Shown here piece after piece: positions 23,301-33,718 of a stretch of 64,000 nucleotides of DNA. Source of the DNA: Eutreptiella sp. 'Long Island Sound 2002' (lineage: Eukaryota; Euglenozoa; Euglenophyceae; Eutreptiales; Eutreptiaceae); NCBI GenBank assembly GCA_964036045.1, contig OZ038383.1, positions 7,084,430 to 7,148,429 on the forward strand, read 5' to 3'. The notes under the pieces are model-generated. The model saw only the letters and a list, made by a program, of their open reading frames with translations, was not told the origin of the DNA and ran no database searches. Numbering within the stretch: position 1 is the first letter of the stretch; every line of letters begins with the position of its first letter. A program made the position numbers and the translations under genes.

Positions 23301-23970
23301 GTCGTCCTTCCCGGTTGCGGGCGTGCGCGGGGGCGGGGGGCTGAGGCGGCAGCCATCTTCATCATCTGCAGGGCAGGATGAAGGCACCTCCAACCCTGTG
23401 TGCCCCAGCGACGCAGCCCCGCAGGGTGACGTCCACTCTTTGCGGGAGCTGCGGCTGAAGGCCCTATACGTTTCCACTGCGCCAGTCAACAGCAGCATCA
23501 TCCAGGCTTGCCTTTATTCTGTGGGACTGCACGAGGTCCATGTCGTTCTGGGTTTGACGGCGGGCCTGAAGCTCTTCGAGGAGCAGCCCGACATAGATGT
23601 GGTCATCGTAGACCATGAAGTGGCCATGGAAGCAATGGAATTCAGCAAGGCCATCCGAGACATGCAGGGCAGCCAGCGGCTGTACATGCTTATGCTGGCG
23701 CAGGTGTTGGATGCCCAACTGCTGAGGGTCACCCTGAACTACTCCCCTGACATCGTCGACCACTGGCTGGCCCGGCCCTTTTCAAGGGCGCGTCTGTCGT
23801 CCCTGCTGATGGAGTTCTTCGTGCAGCCGGCAGCGATGCAAATGTACTTGGGCAAGGCGTCCAGTACCGATCTGAGGCAGTATTTGGCAGCTCAGCGCCA
23901 ATCAGTTTTAGAACAGGATTCGGCCACCCAATATTCTCTTCAGATTGGACGGCGGAACAATTGTAACTGA
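20336..23970 (+). CDS. seven-helix membrane pseudo-histidine kinase with C-terminal pseudo-receiver (two exons)
   Basis: Exon 1 (20336-21172) ends CAG|GTTCCC and exon 2 (22087-23970) starts after TTCACAG. Both sites are phase 0 and join mid-domain, giving 906 residues if ATG 20336 is the start. Residues 1-200 hold seven hydrophobic helices; 201-235 are coiled coil. Residues 236-300 are a HisKA-like helix pair whose box reads KRTQSPLN, with Lys241 where the phospho-accepting His belongs. Residues 301-465 follow the HATPase fold, but both N-box Asn are gone (LILVERMISLT), the G1 Asp is Gln (VQGIGS), and the GLGL box is ASLWV. After a Ser-rich linker, residues 738-858 form a receiver with Asp788 kept, the acidic pair replaced by Ser-Thr and the Lys by Arg842. 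The architecture is clear; catalysis by the standard mechanism looks lost. An in-frame extension upstream of 20336 cannot be excluded. Confidence 0.85.
21270..21632. mobile_element. 363-bp poly(C)-ended inverted-repeat element in the kinase intron (group A)
   Basis: TA at 21268-21269 precedes the left end (A plus 12 C, then TTGTATAAGCTACGC). The right end is GCGTAGCTTATACAA plus 10 G, followed by TA 21633-21634. Each half carries its own TTGTCCAAGCTACAG and GTAGGGACCGTATTAATTTGG block, in the same orientation. It therefore looks like a short element duplicated or expanded around a unique core. Confidence 0.85.
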
Positions 23971-26382
23971 TTAGAGAGTTGATACAGGTTCCAGTTGATA
24001 GACGGGAACAGTGCAAACCAGAAAAGGCCGGGCAGTGCAGTTGAAAAATGATCCCCCGAGGTTGGGTGCCTTTTCCCCTCGCTCCAAAGCATAGCAAGGG
24101 TACCATCCTAAAGTAGCAGACATGGGCTTGGGGAGGATCTTGGACAATACTAATCTCAATATTAAGGCCCAATCTGACCCTTCATTCGGGCCAGGTAGCA
24201 ATTTTTCGCCCTTAGTAGATTGGCCATATTATTGGTGATTGGTGCAGTATACACCACAGATAAACCAAACATAGGGGTCAAACAAATACAATGTTCACAA
24301 CGCAGCAATGGTCCATTGGAATGGCCTTTTTGGGGCACAAGTTCTCAACAAAAAAGAACACAAAGGGGTGTCACAAGGGACAAAATAGCAGCAAAGCACG
24401 AGAAAAACTTTTTGGTTTTGTTTTAAACATTCTCAAAAAGGACAGCTGGCACCTGCCCCAGCTGGAAGTGCATCACCAACAGGTCCTGTTCTCCTTCCAC
24501 CTTTTCATATTATGCGCCGGGTAGTGGTAGTGGTCTCATGGAGATGCCACTCCATTGGGAGACCTGTACATGCTCATGCCCGCAGCATGGGACTGCACGG
24601 CCTGCTCTCTTGGGCACCATGCTGACCCCTGATTCATATGGATTGAAGAGGCGAAAAGTGGGTAACACAAGCCCAAGCCCTGCAAGGCTTATGTGGAATG
24701 CAGTTATATTCAGGTGAAGCGTTCATATTTTGATTTTTAAATTTCGCAAATTATGACCTGCTTCAGTCGTGCGTATGAACAGGCACCAGCATGCTGGCGT
24801 CATCTCAGACCAGTGCTGAGCAGGTAAGAGAGGTTGGTTGTACACAGAGGCCTGGCCCTGCTTGGCTCTGCCGAATTAGTGCATGTGTGGCATTCTTGCC
24901 CCACATCATGTGCCTGCTGATATTGCATACTAAGGTGAGCAATAACCTCAGCTTCCCCACAGGATTGGGGGGGTGTCGGCGAGCAGGCCACTGATCAGAC
25001 CTTGCCAGAACCCAGTCCTGAGCTGCCTGTGCAGCCAGACCACACGCCCCTCTGCATCATGTGGCACCCAAGTTTTTAAGAACACCCAAATGAACAATCT
25101 GGGCGCCATAAGCCAAAGCCCCTTTGGACCATATTTATGTCTGGATTGTGTCAGTGAGGTCCAAGGTGCTCGCTGATCGAGAGGGACGACTTGGGTGGAT
25201 CCAGGTTGCCGTGGGCCCGGAGCACCAATTCCTACCTGTGTGTTGTGCCTTGTCGGTTTTTGCTGGCCTCTGGCAGTGGATTTGTGCATGTGCACATATG
25301 GCTGTACCTAGCATTCTCCCCGCTGTGCCAGTTGTGAATGGTATTAGGCTACGAATCACCTCTGGGCTACAACTAGACCCCCGTTGTTTTCTCCTTGACC
25401 TTTTGCTGACAAGCGGCTGCTGACCTATCTGGGCGTAACCAAGCACTCTCAAAGATAGGGTCAGACTGTTCTGCGATTCAAAAACTGATGCACCATGTTG
25501 CTATGGTCACAGAAAGGCGCCTAGCCCATGGTATTGCGTGCGTGGTCGCGTGAAATCATGATTCTGGGTTGGCGAGTGTTTCATGGCGCTGCTGCCCTGG
25601 TGTATCAACGTGTGTGCAAATTCACTCCAAGTTGTCTGAGGCCCCTCAGGGAGCCCAAGGGAGCCTTTGTCCCCCCTAAAGTGGTGGTGGTGGGGTGGCA
25701 TATACCATGAAGTACGTATATATGGCTTATGCACACGCTGCCCCGCCCCCACCGTTACATGTAGGCAGGGAGCCTGCTTGAGTGCATTCTACACCATGAC
25801 CAAGACAATGACGTCATGTGTGCGGCATGCATGTTAGACTGGAAAGAATGGACTGTGACCGCCATCACCCGGTGGCCAGACCCAGAATCCACACACAGTC
25901 CTCCTATCACTCACATTGGGCGGTGCATGGGAGGACAGCCAACAGATGGGACCAGTTGTGTAACGTACTCAATGTATAATCCGAGTGTGTGCACCCCCAT
26001 TGCACAACGACTGCCTTGTGCAACGATCACCTGCTGCCGGCCCTTTTCTGGCATCATTTTACTTCCGCAAAGCTCCCTGATTCCCAAGATGTTCTCCGTT
26101 CTCACTGTGCCCTTATTTCTGACCAAGCCCTGGTTTATCACCATCTCCTGATTTCACATGACGTCGTGATTTCTCAGTGGGCAGAGATCTTGACAACCCA
26201 CGGCAGCCAGCCTGCCACAGGGTACTGCTTGTACCCGCCCCCCCCCCCCCCCCGTGCTGTGAATTGTCCCACTGTCACCTGAATTTATTTTCCCCAGTTG
26301 TTGAGGGTAGCCCAGCGCGCTCCCCAGCTCTCGCAACCAACCCACCTGTGCACGGGCGGGGGGTTCCCTCATCAAAAGGTGA
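23971..26382. other. intergenic, no supported gene
   Basis: About 2.4 kb with only short overlapping frames. A 15-base C-run lies at 26239-26253 and an AGTGGTAGTGGT stretch near 24522. No domain, RNA gene or repeat family was recognised. Confidence 0.5.
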
Positions 26383-27734
26383 ACAAGTACGTACACCCAG
26401 AAGTACCAACCGGCATACTCGTATACTCGTACAGCCTTTATGGCACATCCCCCTTGCGAATGGCCAGCAAATTTTCACCATTTGACTAGCGGGTCATCGT
26501 TAGACAGTGTTTGAGGCCAAAAAAACAAAACCGCCGTTTGACCAGGCAGGCGTCGTTGGTCGAGACTGTGGACATTTCTGCATCGCCAGAGGTGTCTGCC
26601 CATTGACACTGCAGCTTCTATTAGGCGCCTGTCACGTCCTATTCCCGTCAAACCCGATTCCCCAGAGTCCTCTTGTCTGTATGATGAGCAATTGACGCAC
26701 GATGAGAAATCTGGGCGCAATCAGAGATGAGGGCGTCGCACAGAAAGGTGCATCGGATATCAAGCACATGGCGTTCCACATCGGCTGGGCAGACGATGCA
26801 TGAAACAAGGGGTTTCTGGGTGGGATACGGTCCCGAGCTTCAGAACTCAGGCCATTGTTGTACTACGTGTTCCCCTATCACTGAGTCCAGACATTAGGTG
26901 CATGGATCTGAACGAAAGACCTGACTCCAAATTGGCAGAGTCCGATTTTGACACAGGAAGTTTGCTGTATGTATGACAGCGTCTTCAATCGTTGACCTGG
27001 GTCCAGAGAATGTGGATCCAAAGTGTTCAAGATAATGTTTTGTGGGACCAATGACCGGCACCATGTGGACCCCCCCCCCCTGTGCCAATATGGGCTAGTC
27101 CAAACACGGCAACCCCGTGCTTCCGCACTTTTGGGCGTTGTTTTGAACCATGCTTTTCGCAGTCGCAGTACTACCCCCCACACACACTTGCGGAAATTCA
27201 AATGTCCAGTGGAACACGCAATGAATTGAGAAGGCAATGAAGGCCGTGGGAAGGCAGGCACGGCTGGAGCTAAGTGGCGGGTCCACACCTGACCTTTGAG
27301 GCCCCACTTGCGGAAGCACCGCCTTGTGCACAAGTACGTACACCCAGAAGTACCAACCGGCATACTCGTATACTCGTACAGCCTTTATGGCACATCCCCC
27401 TTGCGGATGGCCAGCAAATTTTCACCATTTGACTAGCGGATTGTCGTTAGACAGTGTTTGAGCACGGGTGGGCCGTCTCCTCGGTTTGGGTACGCGACTC
27501 CCCCCCGCCCCCCCCCCTCCCCCCTCCGGGCCCTGCGGGCCCACTCAGTTACCAAGGGTCAATGGCTACCGGCTATACATATGGTGGCGCCGAAGGCGCC
27601 CGAAAATTTTTTTCATTCCCCTTGCCAACATAGCATCCCTCCCCGCCCAGGCGGTGGAGCACCCCAACGCTATACTTGAACCCAACCTTGACTCTAACAC
27701 CCACCCCAACCCTCAGCCTGCTCCTAACCCTACA

Positions 27735-27776
27735 CCTAACCCTACCCATGACCCTAACCCTAACCCTAACCCTAAT
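27735..27776 (+). repeat. telomere-like CCCTAA repeats inside the transposon
   Basis: Four exact CCCTAA units lie at about 27751-27775, preceded by degenerate CCTAACCCTA stretches. A second degenerate patch (CCCTACCCCTAACCCTAGCCC) is at about 28923-28943. Confidence 0.85.
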
Positions 27777-29055
27777 CAAGACTGAATATTGGGACCGAGC
27801 TGGTGGGGGAGGGAACATTAGATATGAATGGTGAGGGACATCAAGAATGATTCACACATTGATGGCTCTTGACAAAGTGAAATGCACCTGAAACCCATCA
27901 CCACGAGGCCCACTTTCAAGGCTTTTTGGACTTCTCAGGGGCCAAAATGCCCCAAAATGGGCTCAAAATGGGCTCATTTCACCCTTTTGTGCACCCCAAA
28001 TGGTCTAGGATGAGGTTTGGAAAAATGTGTTTGTGACCCATTTTTGACCCATTTTTGGTCCCAAAACAGCCCATTTTCAAGGCATTTTGGGATTTTTGGA
28101 GGACTCAAATGGGCCACCACAAGCTCAAAACGGTCCAAAAACACTTGTTTTAGCGTCGCACATGGTCTAGGATCATTTTTGCGGAAAGTCATATTTTTAC
28201 CCCTTTCGGACCCTGTTGACCCATTTGGGTACCCACCTGTTTGGGCTTGAGCTTGCAGCTTGCCACAGCCTAGTGGGCCTAGTTATTGGGGTCTAGGCGT
28301 CCGTTTGGGCAATTCTGAGGGGTGGAAACCACAAAACGTGGGGGGTTGCGGGTGGAGTAGGTGCCCTCGGAATCGCATTTTGAGCCATGTAGCCAAACAT
28401 ATGGCCTATTCTTGGTTTGTGGCTGTCGGCAGTTGGAGCTTCTGGGGGCCTTTTTGGGCCGCTTCCGCGGCATATCATGGAGTTAGAGGGCCGCAAAGAG
28501 CTCGTTGACACGGGGAAGTCAAGCCGCAGGTGCAGTGTACCCACCGTTTCCGTTCGTTTGGCCGTTTTGAATGTGTTCCAGGGCATTTTTGGCCCAAAAA
28601 TGGCTGTTTTTGGCCTTAAACTGCAGTTTCTGAAACTGAGGTCCGCCACTTGCGAATCCGGTTCCCGGCCACCACCGTTGAGTTTCTTGCTCAAACTTTG
28701 TGTGATTGTACTTCACACCCATAGGTATCATCCACCAAAATTTCACCCAAATCTGAAGCACCACGACGGAAATCTGATTTTTACCCATTTCGCGCGTGCT
28801 GCTGCTTGCTGCTTGCTGCTGCTGCTTGCTGCTTGCTGCTGCTGCTAAACCTGGTAGGTCCACCCTAGACACTAAAATGGGTTATAAAACCAAGACTGGT
28901 TCCACCAGCTCGGTGACCCGAACCCTACCCCTAACCCTAGCCCTAGCTCTCACCCATGAGGGAGGGCAAGGGGAGGTAACGGGAGCCTATGCCCCCCCCC
29001 CCCACTACCCCAAATTGCCCCACCTGGACCCCCCCCCCAACCGACCCTCCCGACC

Positions 29056-29180
29056 CCCCCCCCCATCGCCCCTCCCTGAACCCCCCCCCCCATCGCCCCT
29101 CCCTGAACCCCCCCCCCCCCCCCCGCATCGCCCCTCCCTGAACCCCCCCTCCAATGCCCCCCGCCCCCCCCCCCCCCCTA
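29056..29180 (+). repeat. C-rich ~26-bp tandem repeat
   Basis: CATCGCCCCTCCCTGAAC alternates with C-runs of 8 to 18 bases, in three to four copies near the transposon's right end. Confidence 0.85.
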
Positions 29181-31706
29181 TGGGGCCTTCGGCCCACTTC
29201 TACTGGGGGGGGGAGTCGCGTCTAAAAGCGAGGGGACGGCCCACCCGTGTGTTTGAGGCCAAAAAAACAAAACCGCCGTTTGACCAGGCAGGCGTCGTTG
29301 GTCGAGACTGTGGACATTTCTGCATCGCCAGAGGTGTCTGCCCATTGACACTGCAGCTTCTATTAGGCGCCTGTCACGTCCTATTCCCGTCAAACCCGAT
29401 TCCCCAGAGTCCTCTTGTCTGTATGATGAGCAATTGACGCACGATGAGAAATCTGGGCGCAATCAGAGATGAGGGCGTCGCACAGAAAGGTGCATCGGAT
29501 ATCAAGCACATGGCGTTCCACATCGGCTGGGCAGACAATGCATGAAACAAGGGGTTTCTGGGTGGGATACGGTCCCGAGCTTCAGAACTCAGGCCATTGT
29601 TGTACTACGTGTTCCCCTATCACTGAGTCCAGACATTAGGTGCTCGGATCTGAACGAAAGACCTGACTCCAAATGGCAGAGTCCGATTTTGACACAGGAA
29701 GTTTGCTGTATGTATGACAGCGTCTTCAATCGTTGACCTGGGTCCAGAGAATGTGGATCCAAAGTGTTCAAGATAATGATTTGTGGGACCAATGACCGGC
29801 ACCATGTGGACCCCCCCCCCCCTGTGCCAATATGGGCTAGTCCAAACACGGCAACCCCGTGCTTCCGCACTTTTGGGCGTTGTTTTGAACCATGCTTTTC
29901 GCAGTCGCAGTACTACCCCCCACACACACTTGCGGAAATTCAAATGTCCAGTGGGACACGCAATGAATTGAGAAGGCAATGAAGGCCGTGGGAAGGTAGG
30001 CACGGCTGGAGCTAAGTGGCGGGTCCACACCTGACCTTTGAGGCCCCACTTGCGGAAGCACCGCCTTGTGCACAAGTACGTACACCCAGAAGTACCAACC
30101 GGCATACTCGTATACTCGTACAGCCTTTATGGCACATCCCCCTTGCGGATGGCCAGCAAATTTTCATCATTTGACTAGCGGGTTGTCGTTAGACAGTGTT
30201 TGAGGCCAAAAAAACAAAACCGCCGTTTGACCAGGCAGGCGTCGTTGGTCGAGACTGTGGACATTTCTGCATCGCCAGAGGTGTCTGCCCATTGACACTG
30301 CAGCTTCTATTAGGCGCCTGTCACGTCCTATTCCCGTCAAACCCGATTCCCCAGAGTCCTCTTGTCTGTATGATGAGCAATTGACGCACGATGAGAAATC
30401 TGGGCGCAATCAGAGATGAGGGCGTCGCACAGAAAGGTGCATCGGATATCAAGCACATGGCGTTCCATATCGGCTGGGCAGACGATGCATGAAGCAAGGG
30501 GTTTCTGGGTGGGATACGGTCCCGAGCTTCAGAACTCAGGCCATTGTTGTACTGTGTGTTCCCCTATCACTGAGTCCAGACATTAGGTGCTCGGATCTGA
30601 ACGAAAGACCTGACTCCAAATGGCAGAGTCCGATTTTGACACAGGAAGTTTGCTGTATGTATGACAGCGTCTTCAATCGTTGACCTGGGTCCAGAGAATG
30701 TGGATCCAAAGTGTTCAAGATAATGTTTTGTGGGACCAATGACCGGCACCATGTGGACCCCCCCCCCCCCCTGTGCCAATATGGGCTAGTCCAAACACGG
30801 CAACCCCGTGCTTCCGCACTTTTGGGCGTTGCTTTGAACCATGCTTTTCGCAGTCGCAGTACTACCCCCCACACACACTTGCGGAAATTCAAATGTCCAG
30901 TGGGACACGCAATGAATTGAGAAGGCAATGAAGGCCGTGGGAAGGCAGGCACGGCTGGAGCTAAGTGGCGGGTCCACACCTGACCTTTGAGGCCCCACTT
31001 GCGGAAGCACCGCCTTGTGCACAAGTACGTACACCCAGAAGTACCAACCGGCATACTTGTATACTCGTACAGCCTTTATGGCACATCCCCCTTGCGGATG
31101 GCCAGCAAATTTTCACCATTTGACTAGCGGGTCGTCGTTAGACAGTGTTTGAGGCCAAAAAAACAAAACCGCCGTTTGACCAGGCAGGCGTCGTTGGTCG
31201 AGACTGTGGACACTTCTGCATCGCCAGAGGTGTCTGCCCATTGACACTGCAGCTTCTATTAGGCGCCTGTCACGTCCTATTCCCGTCAAACCCGATTCCC
31301 CAGAGTCCTCTTGTCTGTATGATGAGCAATTGACGCACGATGAGAAATCTGGGCGCAATCAGAGATGAGGGCGTCGCACAGAAAGGTGCATCGGATATCA
31401 AGCACATGGCGTTCCACATCGGCTGGGCAGACAATGCATGAAGCAAGGGGTTTCTGGGTGGGATACGGTCCCGAGCTTCAGAACTCAGGCCATTGTTGTA
31501 CTGTGTGTTCCCCTATCACTGAGTCCAGACATTAGGTGCATGGCTCTGAACGAAAGACCTGACTCCAAATTGGCAGAGTCCGATTTTGACACAGGAAGTT
31601 TGCTGTATGTATGACAGCGTCTTCAATCGTTGACCTGGGTCCAGAGAATGTGGATCCAAAGTGTTCAAGATAATGATTTGTGGGACCAATGACCGGCACC
31701 ACGTGG

Positions 31707-32831
31707 AGCCTGTGTGCTGCATTGATTTTCGCCCTCCCTGTACATCCACAGCTGTGGACCAGCAATTTTCTTCAAAACAACTTGTCGCTGCATTTACTCA
31801 GCCACTGAGTCCAACTGCAGCTGTGCTCCGTCTGCTTCAACCGCCAGAAAGATCCAGAAAGCTCCATTGCTCTGTCTATACTCTAACTCCAAAGGGGGCA
31901 TTTTTTGCAGCTCACCCCTTTGTGACACCTCCGTGCTGCATGTTGCAGTAGGACATGGGCACTGTGTTCGTGCCTACAGTCCCAGGCCCTGCTTCACCTT
32001 CTCTGCAAAGCAGCCGCGCCCGTTTCTGTGGAACAGTGTTGATTATCCCTGCTTCTTCTAGCAACCGGATATTACCTAATGCCATGGTTTATCCCCCCCC
32101 CGGTGTTGAGTCGCTCTCCAATGGTGTTGCCTGACTTAGCAACCTGTGTGCGGCGTTCATTGGGCCACGCATCTGTATTCCATAGCGCGTGCGAGGCGCA
32201 GTCATGGCGTGTTGCGTGGCTGTGTGATATGGGTTTTGCATTGAGTGCCCAGCGCCCCAAGCACCCATGGCCACTTTGCACGTCCTTTGATCACATGTGC
32301 CCTGGAACAATACACTGGGCCTGTCCAATGTCTGTGCCATTTTCAGTTTTCCAGGGCTTTTGGGTGTGACAATCGCCACCGGCATCCATTTTCCATTCGC
32401 CTTTGCGTGTACTCTGTGCACTTCTTCGTGTTGTATGCATTTGTGTGGGTGTATGCACCGGCATTTGTGTTATGGGCATGCACACTGACCAATGGGCCAA
32501 CTGATTGACCGGCAGAGAATTCATGGGATTGTTGTGTTCTCCTTGCCGTCTGCCAAAGCCTTGTTTTTGTTTTCATTTTCCCTTTTTGTGTTGCGACACT
32601 AAGATCCTCGGACCAGCCTGGCGTACAGTCAGCAAGTCCGCCAGATCGGTGTGTGGGGAGCGGGTGCGGGACACCTCTCTTTCTCTTTCTTTTTCCAAAG
32701 AAAGAAAACGAACTCGCCAAAATTCAGGCAAATGCACCAGACAGCTCAGAAGGAAGACCGTCCGTGAAATATAACACAGTGTTGACAGCAGGGGCCCTGG
32801 GATACAAAAGGTGCTGTTTACGTCCCCCAAG
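31707..32831. other. intergenic, no supported gene
   Basis: Unique-looking sequence between the satellite array and the next MITE. Frames are short and overlapping. Confidence 0.4.
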
Positions 32832-32833
32832 TA

Positions 32834-33109
32834 CCCCGACCCCCCCATGTCCAGCCCCCCCCCTTGTCCATCCCCCCCCCCGGGGGGGGAACCGTCACTT
32901 AGCCCATGAACAATAAGAAATCAATAGGAAACCACAGGCGCCGAAGGCGCCGAAGAAAATTTTTAGTTGCGTTATACTAGAATTGGCTGGTCGGGAGTGG
33001 TGTACGGTTCCCCCCCAGCCCGTGGGGAACCGTCATTTGGTGACGGTTCCCCCCGGGCTGGGGGGGAACCGTGTACCCTGGGGGGGGGCTGGACATGGGG
33101 GGGTCGGGG
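32834..33109. mobile_element. 276-bp poly(C)-rich MITE with perfect 30-bp terminal repeats (group D)
   Basis: Both termini read CCCCGACCCCCCCATGTCCAG plus 9 C (right end inverted), a perfect 30-bp match. TA lies outside each end (32832-32833 and 33110-33111; the wider flank is GTAC on both sides). Inside are a GGCGCC-GAA-GGCGCC hairpin (32937-32951) and a second inverted repeat of ~33-bp arms at 33001-33076 built from ACGGTTCCCCCC and its complement. Confidence 0.9.
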
Positions 33110-33718
33110 TACAATGTAGTGGCACCGCAGCCGCAGCGGCCCCGCAACCTTCGTTGTGCACATCCTCACAAGACCTACATCTTTGGCGCTACAATTGAGC
33201 AACAGCCGCCAGTCAATGGAGTTCCTCGGGAAAGGCATGAGACTGGGCAATGGGCACCGTGCGAAACAAACTGCAAGCCATACGGGGGGGGTAGCAAATG
33301 ACACTCATGTTCCTTGGTCTGGCATCGACTCTGCACCCGCATCCCTCGGTCCCTTGTTTTTTGACCTCTCATGGGGCGGCAAACATCGCCTCAGGTATAC
33401 AAGCGCAAGGGCGTGGAGGGGGTATCGCATGTGGTGCACGCGCAGTGCATGTATCGGGCAGTGCGCCAAGGGTACAACGAGGCAGGCTCCTGCAAGACTC
33501 GCACTTCCTCCGCAGGCCCGCCCTGCAGCACCTGAACAGGCCCGCCAAAAGCAAACCGGTTGCCCAGGGCGCGTTCCAAAATCCCTACGCCGTGCGCGCG
33601 CCAGGCAGGTCCACCCGCATGGAACCACAACGCCACGCCAGGCGGGCATGCCCACCTCACATCCCCAGCCCGTTCGCGCTTCGACAGACCTGCTCTTTGA
33701 TGTGCGGCTGCCCGGGCG

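Larger units (their letters stand above)
27463..29249. mobile_element. 1787-bp non-autonomous DNA transposon with 8-bp target duplication
   Basis: The left terminal repeat starts CACGGGTGGGCCGTC and the right ends GACGGCCCACCCGTG. The two are about 85% complementary over about 44 bp. The insertion is flanked by perfect 8-bp duplications TGTTTGAG (27455-27462 and 29250-29257) inside a satellite unit, so the ends are certain. An 8-bp duplication is typical of hAT-like and P-like elements, but the termini do not match a family I can name. The interior has CCCTAA-type repeats, a GGCGCC hairpin, a (CTTGCTGCTG)n tract, and a C-rich (CATCGCCCCTCCCTGAAC)n array near the right end. No transposase was found. 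Confidence 0.9.
26383..31706. repeat. ~947-bp tandem (satellite-like) array, partial + 3 full + 1 truncated unit
   Basis: Units starting at GTTTGAGGCCAAAAAAAC lie at about 26510, 29251, 30198 and 31147, with spacing 947-949 bp once the 1.8-kb insertion is removed. A 127-bp partial unit precedes the first. The last stops abruptly at about 31706 in GACCGGCACCACGTGGAGCC. Copies are roughly 98-99% alike by eye; the main variable site is a C-run of 10-13 bases after CATGTGGA. Conserved minus-strand frames of 80-160 codons exist in each unit, but no domain is visible and point changes look random. Confidence 0.95.

Noticed and set aside
26475-31358. 80-160-codon minus-strand ORFs in each satellite unit as genes
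   Set aside because: They are preserved because the units are near identical; no domain is visible and differences are not biased to third positions by eye.
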